A stretch of 64,000 nucleotides of DNA from Lantana camara (taxonomy: Eukaryota; Streptophyta; Magnoliopsida; Lamiales; Verbenaceae), in contig CM074860.1 in NCBI GenBank assembly GCA_037501455.1, forward strand, positions 40,992,501-41,056,500. Reading direction: 5' to 3'. Position 1 is the first letter of the stretch, and every line of letters begins with the position of its first letter. Shown here in pieces: positions 10,916-22,412 of this stretch. The notes below the pieces were generated by a model that saw only the letters and a program-made list of their open reading frames with translations, had not been told where the DNA came from and did not search any database. Both the position numbers and the translations under genes were made by a program.

Positions 10916-11662
10916 TTAACTCACAAGCCCGATATATGTTGGAAAACAAAAGCAGAAACGCAGCGGAAAATTAAAAATTTTTCCAAAAGATTGATCATGG
11001 ACTTGCAATTCTCGTTTCGTATCTTAAGGTGTTTAGAAACTTACGTAGATTGAAGCTTTCTAGTGATGTCAGTACCGCCTACTGAACACCCTTCAAGCGG
11101 AATATCCCTCGAACGGTTCTCGATAGATCCCAAAGCAGCGATCCTCTAAAGCTTATCCACACCAGTCCTAAAACACGATCAAGCAAGTGAGAATGCTAGT
11201 TCTATAACTTGTGTTAATGGCTAGGGTTTTGCTTTGAAAACTTTTCTTTTATTTTTCTCAAAAATTTAACACTTCGTGAGTGTTGGTCTAAAGAATAAGA
11301 GAAGCACCACCACTAGTATTTATACTAGTGTGGATCGAGCCCCTTAGGGTTTCCTAAACCTAAAGGGCTTTGTTTTCTTGCTCACTAATTAACTAATTAA
11401 TTATTTAATTTAATTGGAGAAAATAAGTTCCCAACTTATTCTCCAAGTCTTGCAAGAATAACTTTCTCTCTTCTACAATAGGAAGTTAGACTTTTCAACT
11501 TTCCTAAAGCTAAAAGTCAAGATTCAATAAATTAATTAATTGTCAATTAATTATTTATTGGGTTAAGCTTGAGAAATAAAATCTTAATAATTAATTCAAA
11601 ATTAATTAAAAGACTTAAATTAATTAATTACAATTTAATTAATTAATTCTAGAAAAGAATTC

Positions 11663-11683
11663 GCGTGTAATAAAATTACACGC
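11663..11683. repeat. 21-bp palindrome in copia C LTR
   Basis: GCGTGTAAT and ATTACACGC are perfect inverted arms around AAA. The palindrome lies just beside the G-box cluster. I do not see it at the matching place in copia G. Confidence 0.85.
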
Positions 11684-11701
11684 TTAAAGACACATACGTG
11701 C

Positions 11702-11775
11702 CACGTGTGCATGACACGTGGCAGCCACGTAGTGGCTACGTGTGACACGTGGTAGTCACGTGCTTTTGACACGTG
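11702..11775. promoter_or_regulatory. G-box cluster in copia C U3
   Basis: Five CACGTG motifs occur at 11702, 11715, 11746, 11757 and 11770, several inside the ACACGTGGC context. A further inverted repeat AGCCAC-GTA-GTGGCT spans 11723-11737. CACGTG/ACGTG is the established binding core for plant bZIP and bHLH factors, including ABA-response factors. The position upstream of the likely transcription start on the minus strand fits an enhancer. Stress or hormone induction is inference. Confidence 0.7.
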
Positions 11776-12965
11776 GCAATGCCCATGTGTTGCTCTCTCT
11801 ATTTCGATCAACAATTTGATCCTTCGCTAATCATATTAACATCCTACCATAACCCTCGTGTCCTGGCATTTGTGTGTGACCCTATAGGTTCATTATTCGA
11901 TTAGCAGTGACAGTAATTAATTAATTCACTAATTAATTAATCACTTCACAGATCACACTATCGTAATCTAGCAATGGATGTGTGACCCTAGCCGAATAAC
12001 GAAATGAATCGAAGAACCTTTCAGTCAATAACATACAGTGAAATACGATCCTCCTACAACTCCATCTCTCAATCAAGAACTAAGGCATGGGAATATTCTC
12101 AGAGCCTAAATATTCTTGATCTTTAAAGTTAAGTTCGTTTCATATCCATTTAGACCACAATCCAAGAAAACTCCATTTTCTTAATATCTTGATCTTTCAT
12201 CCACCTTGGCCAAGGGTTTAAGTTTAATGGACTACGAACAACTCAATCAGTAAGAGATCATTCTTGTTCTTGCAACAAGTGTAGGTCCTTTGTTGATTCT
12301 ACGAATTCTACATATGCCACTTGTGTATTCCCAACATAGGTCGTAGTTCAGGTGACTATATGGCGACACGCTTTTGAGCCTATATCAAAGATTACAGAGT
12401 TAGCTCATATGTGACATTATAGAATCTCAAGTCTAAGGATTAATGAATTACGTTATTGACCTGTGGGATATTTCCTAATCTGGAAGTTTCTAGGAGACTT
12501 CCTTTCCCATTTAGGAATGTTCTCACGCGGGACATCTCAATGATGAAATTCTAGTAACAATCACCCTCATGTATTATGAACGCATCATCGTATGCACTTA
12601 TCACTCCATGAAATTGAGTGATCCTTCAAAAGGACATAATCACATAAGCAAGTCTCAACAGAGTCAAGGTCGACACTCCCACTGTCTGTCGGACTCTCGA
12701 CTTGGAGAAGTTTCTAATCCTCGCCTATGGAGTTATGAACTTATTTCATGTGTCGTTCCCATAACAACAAAGTTCTTAACGGCCTCATCGGATTAGAGGA
12801 GTTCAATACATGCAAAAACACAGTCAACCTAAACAGACATAAAAAAGCACATAAAGAAGTGAATGCGTATGAACAAAATCATCTCGTTTATTATTCAAAG
12901 ACTGTTTGTGATATTACAAGGAAATAGTAAAGCCAAAAGCTGCTTTAAGGGCACTATTCCTAATA

Positions 12966-12981
12966 ATCTCCCACTTGCCCG
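12966..12981 (-). other. Copia C polypurine tract
   Basis: GGCAAGTGGGAGAT on the minus strand, next to the 3' LTR and identical in placement to copies B and G. Confidence 0.8.
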
Positions 12982-14571
12982 TCAAAGCCACTCAGGTGCT
13001 ATTCTAAGACCCATCTTCTGAAGATTTCCTTCGAAAGCCTGTTGACTAAGGACTTTAGTAAGCGGATCTGCCATGTTCTCTATCGATGTGACCCTTTCAA
13101 TTTGCATATCTCCTCTCTTGATGATATCACCGATTAAGTGATACTTCCTCAAAATGTGCTTGGTCCTTTGGTGAGATCTTGGTTCTCTTGCTTGAGCAAC
13201 CGTCCCGGTGTTGTCACAAAACACTGTAACGGGGTTTTTAATGCTAGGAACTACACCCAGCTCGTGGATGAAGTTTCTTACCCAAACACCTTCCTTAGCT
13301 TCATCGTTTGCAGCTAAGTATTCGGCCTCAGTGGTCGAATCAGCAGTGGTCGCTTGCTTGGAACTTTTCCAACTCACTGCTCCGCTGTTCAGGCAGAATA
13401 TGTATCCTGACATGGATTTAAAGTCATCCATGTCTGATGCAAAGCTTGTATCACAGTATCTTCTAATGACAAGATCCTGCTGGCCTCCGTAAACCAGGAA
13501 TAAATCCTTAGTTCTCCATAAGTACTTAAGGATATTCTTTACAGCAGTCCAGTGACCTTCACCAGGGTCAGATTGGAATCGGCTAGTCACACTAAGTGCA
13601 TAAGCCACATCCGGTCGAGTACATAGCATTGCATACATTATGCTTCCTATAGCTGATGCATAAGGAACTTTGGACATCCTGGACTTTTCAAGTTCAGTTT
13701 TGGGACACAGTTTCTTCGAAAGAACTGTTCCCGGGCCCATTGGAAGTTTTCCACGCTTGGATTCTTCCATACTAAATCTCTTTAGTACTTTGTCTATGTA
13801 AACCGACTGTGATAATCCTAACAATCTCTTAGATCTATCCCGATAGATCTTTATACCGAGAATGTAGGATGCATCACCAAGATCCTTCATCTCAAATTGG
13901 TTCGATAACCAAGACTTTGTTACTTTCATGTCCTCCTTCGCATTCCCAATTAGGAGGATGTCATCTACATAAAGTATCAGAAATTGAGCCGAGGTTTCCA
14001 ATTCTTTCTTGTACACACAGGACTCATTCGGATTTTGAATAAAGCCAAACGATTTGACTGCTTCATCAAATCGAATGTTCCAATTCCTAGAAGCTTGTTT
14101 CAATCCGTAGATTGAACGTTGAAGCTTGCAAACCTTTTGTTTGCTCCCACTGAATGTGAAACCCATGGGTTGCTCCATGTAAATGTCTTTGTCAATGTCT
14201 CCATTGAGAAAGGCAGTTTTCACGTCCATTTTCCATATCTCATAGTCATAATATGCAGCAATGGCAAGTAGGATCCTAATGGATTTTTTCATTGCAACCG
14301 GGGAGAAGGTTTCATCAAAGTCTACACCTGGTCTTTGAGTAAACCCCTTAGCAACTAATCTTGCTTTAAAGGCTGCCACGCTTCCATCTACTTCAAGCTT
14401 GCGCTTATATATCCATTTACACCCTATGGGCCTGATCCCATCAAGTGGATCAACTAAGGTCCAAACTTGGTTAGAGTACATGGAATCCATTTCGGATTTC
14501 ATTGCTTCTTTCCACTGTTCAGAGTCTGAATCTAACAGTGCCTTCTCATAAGTTAATGGATCATTATCCAT
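12982..14571 (-). pseudogene. Copia C reverse transcriptase and RNase H
   Basis: An uninterrupted 529-codon stretch of Ty1/copia pol. Reverse transcriptase begins near MKSEMDSMYSNQVWTLVDP, passes VKTAFLNGDIDKDIYMEQP and the catalytic LYVDDILLIGN, and is followed by RNase H with FASDMDDFKSMSGYIF and FCDNTGTVAQAREPRSHQ, ending RIAPEWL. This is the best-preserved copia pol end in the window. It is not functional as a gene, because the upstream part of the same polyprotein has several stops, two of them (14618-14641) just before this stretch. Confidence 0.9.
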
Positions 14572-15654
14572 TTGAGATGTTTGATGGAGAAAACCATACC
14601 ATCTCTATGGTTGTCTAGGAATGCGTTCAGAACGTCTTATTTAAGGAGGGTTATCGCGTATATCACTCTCTTGGGTAGGGATAGGGACGTCATTCTCCAA
14701 GCTAGGCGTGGGACCTTGGTCTCGAACCTCTTCGAGTTCTGCGATCTTGCCTTTCTTTTCTTTAAAGAACGAGTCCTCAAGAAAAGTGGCGTTTCTTGAC
14801 ACAAAGACCTTTTGTTCAAGAGGATCGTAGAAATGATATCCTATTGACTCTTTAGGATATCCTACGAAGTTACATAAGCTTGATCTAGCTTCAAGCTTAT
14901 CTCCCACTATCCTCTTCACGTAAGCAGGACAACCCTAAATTCTTAAGTAAGAATAGTTAGGGATTTTGCCAAACCACATCTCATATGGGGTTTTGGGTAC
15001 AGATTTGGAGGGAACAAGATTCATAATCTTAACTGCTGATTCTAGGGCATAACCCCAGAATGATGGTGGAAATTCAGTGAAACTCATCATGGAACGAACC
15101 ATATCAAGTAGGGTTCTGTTCCTTCTTTCGGAAACTCCATTCATTTGAGGAGTTCCCAGAGGAGTCCACTGAGAGATAATTCCATTATCTCTGAGATGAT
15201 TAAGGAATTCATCACTTAGATACTCGCCACCTCGATCAGATCGAAGTGTCTTAATCTTGTGACCGGTTTGGTTCTCAACCTCCTTCTGAAATTCCAAGAA
15301 TTTCTCAAAGGCTTCGGATTTATAATTCATTAAGTACACATAACCAAAACGACTAAAGTCTTCTATGAAGGTTATGAAATACTGACGGTTGTTTCTAGTA
15401 CTTACACTAAGTGGTCCACAAACATCAGTATGAATTAAATCCAACACTTTAGTGGCACGTTCCACTTTACCATTAAAGGGAGTCTAGGCCATTTTTCCTT
15501 TAAGACATGATTCACAATTTGTCAACTCTTTAACTTCATTATCATAGAATGATCCTAAATTAGTTAACTTAGCAATCCTATCTTTAGAAATATGGCCTAA
15601 ACGTGCGTGCCATAAAGAAGCCGAGATCTTGTCATCTCTTTTGCGTTTGTTTGA
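14572..15654 (-). pseudogene. Copia C integrase region, with stops
   Basis: Integrase core sequence is clear: VLDLIHTDVCGPLSVSTRNN, FIEDFSRFGYVYLMNYKSEA and MNGVSERRNRTLLDMVRSMM with the catalytic acidic residues. A C-terminal part follows with DKLEARSSLCNFVGYPKES. The frame is broken by a stop where copia G has the Trp of IWGCPAYVKR (about 14936), by two stops at 14618-14641, and by others near 15485 and 15654. Copia G carries the same domains at 39879-40880 and served as the guide. Confidence 0.85.
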
Positions 15655-16717
15655 TTATTGTATATTCAAAATATTGGTGTCTTTAGTTGTATAAAGTCCA
15701 TTAGATAATGTACCAAGTAAAACGGAAGCTTTATTCTTCTTAAGATAAAATTTTCCATTTCTAGAGAAAGTCTCATTTCCTTCACAATCTAATATTGGAA
15801 TGGAAATTATATTACGAATAATAGAAGGTACATAAAGGATTTTATTCAAAACTAAAGTAAAGACACCTAAATCTAATCTACACGTCCCAATGTCTTGAGC
15901 TTGAACGCTTGATCCATTCCCAACCTTCAAGACGCATTCTCCTTCTTCGAGCTGCCGAACCTCATTTAGCATCTGTACATCATTACAGATATGAGCTCCA
16001 CAGTCGGTATGAAGTACCCAAGAATTAGAATCAATAGATAGATTTACTTCAACAATAAACACATCTTTCTTCAGAGTATCCTTGTACTCTTGGCAGTTCC
16101 TCTTCCAATGCCCTTTCTTGCCACAGTGGTGGCAAACGTCCTCTCTCTGACCCCTTTTCTTCTTGGCCTTTCTCTTTTTAACCCCTCCATCGGGTTTAAG
16201 AGATCCCTTCTTCTTGGGAACTTTCTTCCCTTTGCTTTTAGAAGGCTTGGAAGAGGATGTGACCATCATTATTTTGTTATCCTTCTTTATCGTGACTTCA
16301 GCAGTCACAAGCTGACTAATCAGCTCAGTGACAGTAGCATGAGCATGATTCATGTTGAAGTTCAGCACGAAAGGATTGAATGATGGTGGAAGCGATGCGA
16401 GCAACAAGTCCACGGCGAGGTCCTCGCTTAGAAGCATATCCATGGAAGTAAGCTTCTCGTTCAAAGCGAGGAATTTAAGCCCATGTTTGTGGACACTTGT
16501 ACCTTCTTTCATTCTGAGATGAAAGAGCTCCTTAGAGGTGTTGTACCTTAGAACACGCTCTTTGGGGCGGTACAATTGCTCAAGATGGTCATAAATCTCC
16601 CAAGCATATTCCATAGACTCATGTTGCCTTTGCATGTCCGGAGACATGTTAGCCAACATGAGGCAACGGGCTTGAAGATTGTCTTCAGACCATTTCACAA
16701 TCGCGTCTCTTTCGGCC
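15655..16717 (-). pseudogene. Copia C gag and protease, truncated
   Basis: The capsid region (ARCLMLANMSPDMQRQHESM, YDHLEQLYRPKERV) is followed by a lysine-rich tract and the zinc knuckle CHHCGKKGHWKRNC. The protease site reads WVLHTDCGAHICNDVQ where copia G has WVLDTGCGTHICNDVQ, so the catalytic Asp is lost. Homology stops at 16717, inside gag, where the LTR of gypsy D starts; the open frame runs on to 16773 only by chance. The first 60 or so gag residues are missing. Confidence 0.9.
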
Positions 16718-17113
16718 TGTAGCACCCGGAACGCTAGGTGCCACATCCCCCGCACTATAGTCTCAATCCACATATGAAACGGTTAATCCATACATGAACC
16801 GACACTATAGCGAACGGGAGACAATAAAAAAAAACACTACACAAGGCTAGGTGGGTACCCTCAATTAAAACCAAACCAACAACGCAGAGTAGATAAAAGC
16901 GGAAGCAATACGACATTCGATACTTATAGGTACCATATTTATTTATTTACTAATAGATACCAACATTCCATATCAATACAATATCATCTCTAATACAAGT
17001 GACAAGGCATGCTACAGAATATATAAAATATCTGTACAAGAACAAAATGTGAGATGAAGTGTGCTAGACCCAAATTAAAGACACTCTAGACTCTAATTCC
17101 CGCCTAGCACGCC

Positions 17114-18775
17114 CTGCAAAACAACTGAAAAGTTGAGGTGTCAGTCCAACACGAACTGAGCGAGGGGTTATAAATAAATATAAGCGCACATACATGCAAG
17201 TTATAATCTCGGGTAATAATTTTGGTAAACAACAATACAATTTAATAAAGCAAAAGATACTATCGCCCGAGGTTACAACTAATTCAGTTTATTAATTTAA
17301 CAATTCAATACAATCAATTGTGGCCCGGCGAGTGAGGGCAATTCTCCAACCTTACACCGACTGTGTACAATCAATCAATCAATTGTTCAATAGTTAGGTG
17401 ATCATGCAATTCATTACGGTGCACAATTAGCAGTTTCAGTCCATCCTTCTTCCTCCGGGTGATGGTGGGATTGCAAGGCCCCACCATCCAATCAGTCTGG
17501 GCAGAGGGTACATGAATCCCTAAGCCCGGAACTCCTTCCTCCCCTAATCTCCTAGGGGGTTCAGGGGTCATCCCAATTTGGTGAGAGTAGCTCTTGAGTT
17601 ACCCGTCAGCCCATGCTTTCCCGGTTGGCTCGAGCCACTACCCTCGGGCCCACAGTGCAATACAATACTCACCCAATCAATCAATCAATCAATCAGATCC
17701 ATCAATAGCTTGATAAATCATTTGAAAACCAATCTCATTTGAAAACTATAGCTATATAGATAGGTTTTGGCTTAAAACTTCACATAGGGTTATACGGGTC
17801 CTATGTATCTAGAATTAAACCTCACCTGAACGACCCAAAACAAACAAGGAAACAGCTCACGGGGCCTGCTCCTCGTCACCAGGAAACTGGTCTGTGCAAG
17901 AAAGACAATTGTCCGTGAGACACGACTCAAAATGCACCAAATAGGACGAACGGCGATGCAATGATCTTGATATGAATATGTAAAAGATAAGATTATGTTC
18001 ATGTGCACTATTAAGAAATTAAATCATACGTTCAAGTCATTCACTCATTCATTCAATTCATTCGAACTCACAATTAGGGAATAAACAATTAAATACAGTC
18101 AATTAAACCAAATAACAATTAATATATAACCAACATATATGTATATATAACACATACACGTACAGCCATGCATGCAAAACAATATGCATGAAAACAGAGG
18201 GTGACACGCCCGTGCCACCAAAATACACTAAGTCGTGACACCCCCGTGTCACAGTACAACGGACAACATGCATGCGAACAGAAGGTGACACGCCCGTGTC
18301 ACTATTACAAAGTAATCTGTGACACCCCCGTGTCACGGTACAGAAAACCCAGACCATCATGCACCCCCGTGTCACGCTGAAGAAGGGAAAGTTGACACGC
18401 CCGTGTCAACTGTGCGTAGCAGAAAAAAAACAGAGCAAACAGCAGAACAACTACGTACCAAAACTCCAACACCCAAAAATGGATCAAACTCACATCTACA
18501 ATCTCAAATACCATGATATACACCTACTAGCATGCAAATAAATCAATAATAATTCATAAAAACATATATTTCCACATTAGATCATCAAAGGTTCATCAAA
18601 TGAAACCCATTTCATCATTCATGCTCCAAGTTCACTATCAACAAGTTGAATGCATATAACTTAAGCTCAAAGTTCATAAACAAGTTTCCAACAACAAATA
18701 CACGATTTAACCAATTCAATACAAAGCCCTATCTATTCTTTATTTCCAAGAAAATCATCAAAGTTCCAAAAATAC
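17114..18775 (-). other. Predicted LTR intron of gypsy D
   Basis: On the minus strand a donor-like CAATTGAG|GTATT lies at 18776/18775 and an acceptor-like TTTTGCAG|G ends at 17114. Inside are six palindromes (18201-18410) and a decayed hairpin (CAGT...ACTG, 17142-17158) 27 nt before the acceptor. The order is the same as in gypsy I. Confidence 0.45.
18201..18410. repeat. Array of six palindromes in gypsy D LTR
   Basis: Units at 18201-18218 (one mismatch), 18235-18252, 18285-18302, 18319-18336, 18361-18375 (left arm decayed) and 18391-18410. The consensus is GTGACAC-(G/C)CCC-GTGTCAC, with GCCC and CCCC centres along the array. The last unit is GTTGACACGCCCGTGTCAAC, with an 8-bp stem. Spacing between units is about 25-55 nt of unrelated sequence. 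Confidence 0.95.
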
Positions 18776-19350
18776 CTCAATTGCAAGAAATGGAAGATGA
18801 GGTGAAGATATGATGTTGATGATGCTTGAATGATCACAAAACCCACAAATATGAAGCTTGTAAGATGAAATCTTCCTACTCCTTGATGAGGGTTTGTCAC
18901 GGTTGAAGAAGGAAGAAAGAAGCAAATGTGTATGAATGTTTGTATGAAATGGAAATGTAAGGTACGTGATATGCTGCTAAGTAAGGGAAAGAAATGGCCA
19001 AATTTGCAATTAAGTCCTCCCATTTGATAAGTCATGTAATGAGGTCCAATTCCATAACAAATGATCAATTAGGTCCAATGCAATTAAGTCCCCTAATTTA
19101 AGAAAATGAGCAAGTAAGGCCACAAAAGAATTAAATCACGTTCGGGAAATTAATTCACGTTACAATCACATTCAATATATGTGACAAATATACTATGATA
19201 TGAATTTTCAATAAAATACTTAGAATATAATTATATAAAATTATGTCATGACATGAAAAGTTAAGGAAATGATCAAATAATAATTAAATTACAACTCTCA
19301 AACCCACACGTGTCGTTCATACCTAAAATGCCGAAAGCTGGGGCATTACA

Positions 19351-19366
19351 ATCCTCCCTCCTTAAA
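19351..19366 (-). other. Gypsy D polypurine tract
   Basis: On the minus strand TTTTAAGGAGGGAGGAT abuts the 3' LTR. The equivalent tracts in F (25986) and I (59424) are slightly more G-rich. Confidence 0.75.
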
Positions 19367-19384
19367 AGAATCTGGTCCCCAGAT

Positions 19385-20329
19385 TTACTGATCGGAAGGG
19401 AACAACTCGGGATGGAACCTTCTCATCTTGTCTTCGGTTTCCCACGTGGCTTCTTCGGTCTTGTCACTTCTCCAAAGAACCTTAACCATGGGAATCTTCC
19501 GGTTTCTTAATTCCTGAAACTTCTTATCCAATATCTTAACCGGTTTCTGAATAAAGGTAAGGTTCGGTTCCAATTCCACTTCTTCAACGGGAATGATCTT
19601 GGTTTTATCGGGGTAGTATTTCCTTAACTGAGAGACGTGAAATACATTATGAATCCCCGTGAGGCTCGGTGGTAGGTCCAATCTGTAAGCAACTTCTCCA
19701 ACTCTTTCCAAAATCTCATAAGGACCTAGGTAACGAGGCTTAAGCTTACCTCCTTTTCCAATCTGAGCAAATCCTTTACGTGGAGACGCCTTCAAGAATA
19801 CCCGGTCTCCAACTTCAAACTCGAGATCCCTTCTACGACGATCGGCGTAGCTCTTCTGTCTGTCCTGAGCTGATTTCATCCGTTGTTTTATTAATTGGAC
19901 TTTCTCAATCATAGCTTCAACAGCCTTAGAAGGTTTTTCCAATTGCTCACTTTTCTTAACACCTTCTTGCTTAGTCCATTTCCACTCTTCCAGGTCAAAG
20001 AACAACGGAGAACGACACTTCTGACCATAAAGTAGCTCATACGTTGCCATTCCAATCAAAGCCTAAAAACTGTTGTTGTAAGCAAACTCAATCAGAGGTA
20101 GCTGATCATGCCAAGAAGACTGAAAATCCAAAGAACAAGCTCGAAGCAAATCCTCGAGATATCTTATTAATCTCTCGGACTGACCGTCCGTCTGAGGATG
20201 AAATGTTGTACTAAACTGGAGCTTGGTACCCAAAACCTCTTGCAATTCACGCCACAACTTAGAAGTAAACCGTGGATCTCTGTCTGAAACTATACTAACC
20301 GGAATCCCGTGAAGTCTAACAATCTCCCG
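19385..20329 (-). pseudogene. Gypsy D integrase C-terminal fragment with chromodomain-like tail
   Basis: The end of a Ty3/gypsy polyprotein: integrase core end ([13 protein letters not shown], then GMATYELLYGQKCRSPLF), the FEVGDRVFLKASPRKG and GKLKPRYLGPYEILERVGE segments, and a chromodomain-like tail (VLWRSDKTEEATWETEDK), ending ELFPSDQ. A TAG at 20060-20062 replaces the Gln seen in gypsy I (NNSFQATIGMA). Upstream the frame is intact to 20329, where the sequence switches within two or three bases to a copia LTR. The tail is typical of chromoviruses such as Tekay/Del. Confidence 0.9.
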
Positions 20330-21415
20330 CCTATAGGTTCATTATTCGATTAGCAGTGACAGTAATTAATTAATTAACTAATTAATTAATCACTTCACAG
20401 ATCACACTATCGTAATCTAGCAATGGATATGTGACCTCTAGCCGAATAACGAAATGAATCAAAGAACCTTTCAGTCAATAACATACAGTGAAATACAATC
20501 CTCCTACAACTCCATCTCTCAATCAAGAACTAAAACATGGGAATATTCTCAGAGCCTAAATATTCTTGATCTTTAAAGTTAAGTTTGTTTCATATCCATT
20601 TAGACTCCAATCCAAGAAAACCCCATTTTCTTGATATCTTGATCTTTCATCCACCTTGGCCAAGGGTTTAAGTTTAATGGACTATAAACAACTCAATCAG
20701 TAAGAGATCATTCTTGTTCTTGCAACAAGTGCAGGTCCTTTGTTGATTCTACGAATTCGACATATGCCACTTGTGTAATCCCAACATAGGCCGTGGTTCA
20801 GGTGTCTATATGGCGACACCCTTTTGAGCCTATATCAAAGATTACAGAGTTAGCTCATATGAGACATTACAGAATCTCAAGTCTAACGATTAATGAATCA
20901 CGTTATTGACCTGTGGGATATTTCCTAATCTGGAAGTTTCTAGGAGACTTCCTTTCCCATTTAGGAATGTTCTCACGCAGGACATCTCAGTGATGAAGTT
21001 CTAGTAACAATCACCCTCATGTATTATGAACGCATCATCGTATGCACTTATCACTCCATGAAACTGAGTGATCCTTCAAAAGGACATAATCACATAAGCA
21101 AGTCTCAACAGAGTCAAGGTCGACACTGGCACTATCTGTCGGACTCTCGACTTGGAGAAGTTTCTAATCCTCGCCTATGGAGTTATGAACTTGTTTCATG
21201 TGTCGTTCCCATAACAACAAAGTTCTTAACGGCCTCATCGGATTAGAGGAGTTCAATACATGCAAAAACACAATCAACCCAAACAGACATAAAAAAGCAC
21301 ATAAAGAAGTGAATGCCTATGAACAAAATCATCTCGTTTATTATTCAAAGACTGTTTGTGATATTACAAGGAAATAGTAAAGCCAAAAGCTGCTTTAAGG
21401 GCACTATTCCTAACA
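20330..21415 (-). mobile_element. Copia E 3' LTR, partial
   Basis: Close match to 11881-12965 of the copia C LTR, starting abruptly at CCTATAGGTTCATTATTCG. It ends ATTCCTAACA at 21415 (TGTTAGGAAT on the minus strand). The other end of the LTR, including the G-box region, is missing at the junction with gypsy D. Confidence 0.9.
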
Positions 21416-22412
21416 GATCCTTCATCTTAAATTAGTTCGATAACTAAGACTTTGTTACTTTCATGTCATCCTTCGCATTCCAAATGAGGAGGATGTCATC
21501 TACATAAAGTATCAGAAATTGGACCGAGGTTTCCAATTCTTTCTTGTACACGCAGGACTCATTCGGATTTTGAATAACGCCAAACGATTTGACCGCTTCA
21601 TCAAATCGAATGTTCCAATTCCTAGAAGCTTGTTTCAATCCATAGATTGATCTTTGGAGCTTACAAACCTTTTGTTCGCTCCCACTGAATGTGAAACCCA
21701 TGGGTTGCTCCATGTAAATGTCTTTGTCAATGTCTCTATTGAAAAAGGTAGTTTTCACATCCATTTGTCATATTTCATAGTCATAATATGCAGCAATGGC
21801 AAGCAAGATCCGAATGGATTTTTGCATTGCAACCGGTGAGAAGGTTTCATCAAAGTCTACACCTGGTCTTTGAGTGAAACCTTCAGTAACTAATCTTGCT
21901 TTAAAGGCTACCACGCTCCCATCTACTCCAAGCTTGTGCTTATATATCCATTTGCACCCTATGGGCCTGATCCCATCAGGAGGATCAACCAAGGTCCAAA
22001 CATGGTTAGAGTACATGGAATCCATTTCGGATTTCATTGCTTCTTTCTACTGTTTAGTGTCCGAATCTAACAGTGCCTCCTCATAAGTTAATGGATCATT
22101 ATCCATTTGAGATGTTTGGTGGAGAAAACCATACCATCTCTCTGGTTGTCTAGGAATGCGTTCAGAACGTCTTACTAGAGGAGGATTTTCGCGTGTATCA
22201 CTCTCTGCAATTGGCTAAGGGACATTAGTCTCCAAACTTGGCGTGGGACCTTGGTCTCAAACCTCTTCGAGTTCTACGATCTTGCCTTTCTTTTCTTTAA
22301 GGAACGAGTTCCTCAAGTAAAGTAGCATTTCTTGGCGCAAAGACCTTTTGTTCAAGAGGATCGTAGAAATAATATCCTATTGACTCTTTAGGATCTCCTA
22401 CGAAGTTACATA
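21416..22412 (-). pseudogene. Copia E reverse transcriptase fragment joined directly to its LTR
   Basis: RT sequence is recognisable: MKSEMDSMYSNHVWTLVDPP, FDETFSPVAMQKSIRILLAI, VKTTFFNRDIDKDIYMEQP and LYVDDILLIWNAKDD. The end of RT, all of RNase H and the polypurine tract are missing: GATCCTTCATCTT of RT follows the LTR end TAACA without a gap, a deletion of about 900 bases relative to copia C. A stop separates two parts of RT near 21766. Upstream, the linker and integrase end run to GAAGTTACATA at 22412, where gypsy F inserted. Confidence 0.9.

Larger units (their letters stand above)
10937..12965 (-). mobile_element. Copia C 3' LTR
   Basis: It reads TATTAGGAATAGTGCC...TTTTCCAACA on the minus strand, with a CA-to-TA change at the expected terminal dinucleotide. 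It aligns with the LTRs of copia E (20330-21415) and more loosely with those of copia G. Its U3 holds a G-box cluster and a 21-bp palindrome. It inserted into the old gypsy LTR at 10936. Its 5' partner is not in the window because the element is cut at 16717. Confidence 0.9.
16718..19350 (-). mobile_element. Gypsy D 3' LTR
   Basis: The LTR reads TGTAATGCCCC...GGTGCTACA on the minus strand. It is a close relative of the gypsy I LTR at 56927-59423, with matching blocks throughout. It inserted into copia C gag at 16717/16718. A polypurine tract and integrase sequence follow, so this is the 3' LTR of a minus-strand element whose body is cut off at 20329. Confidence 0.9.
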
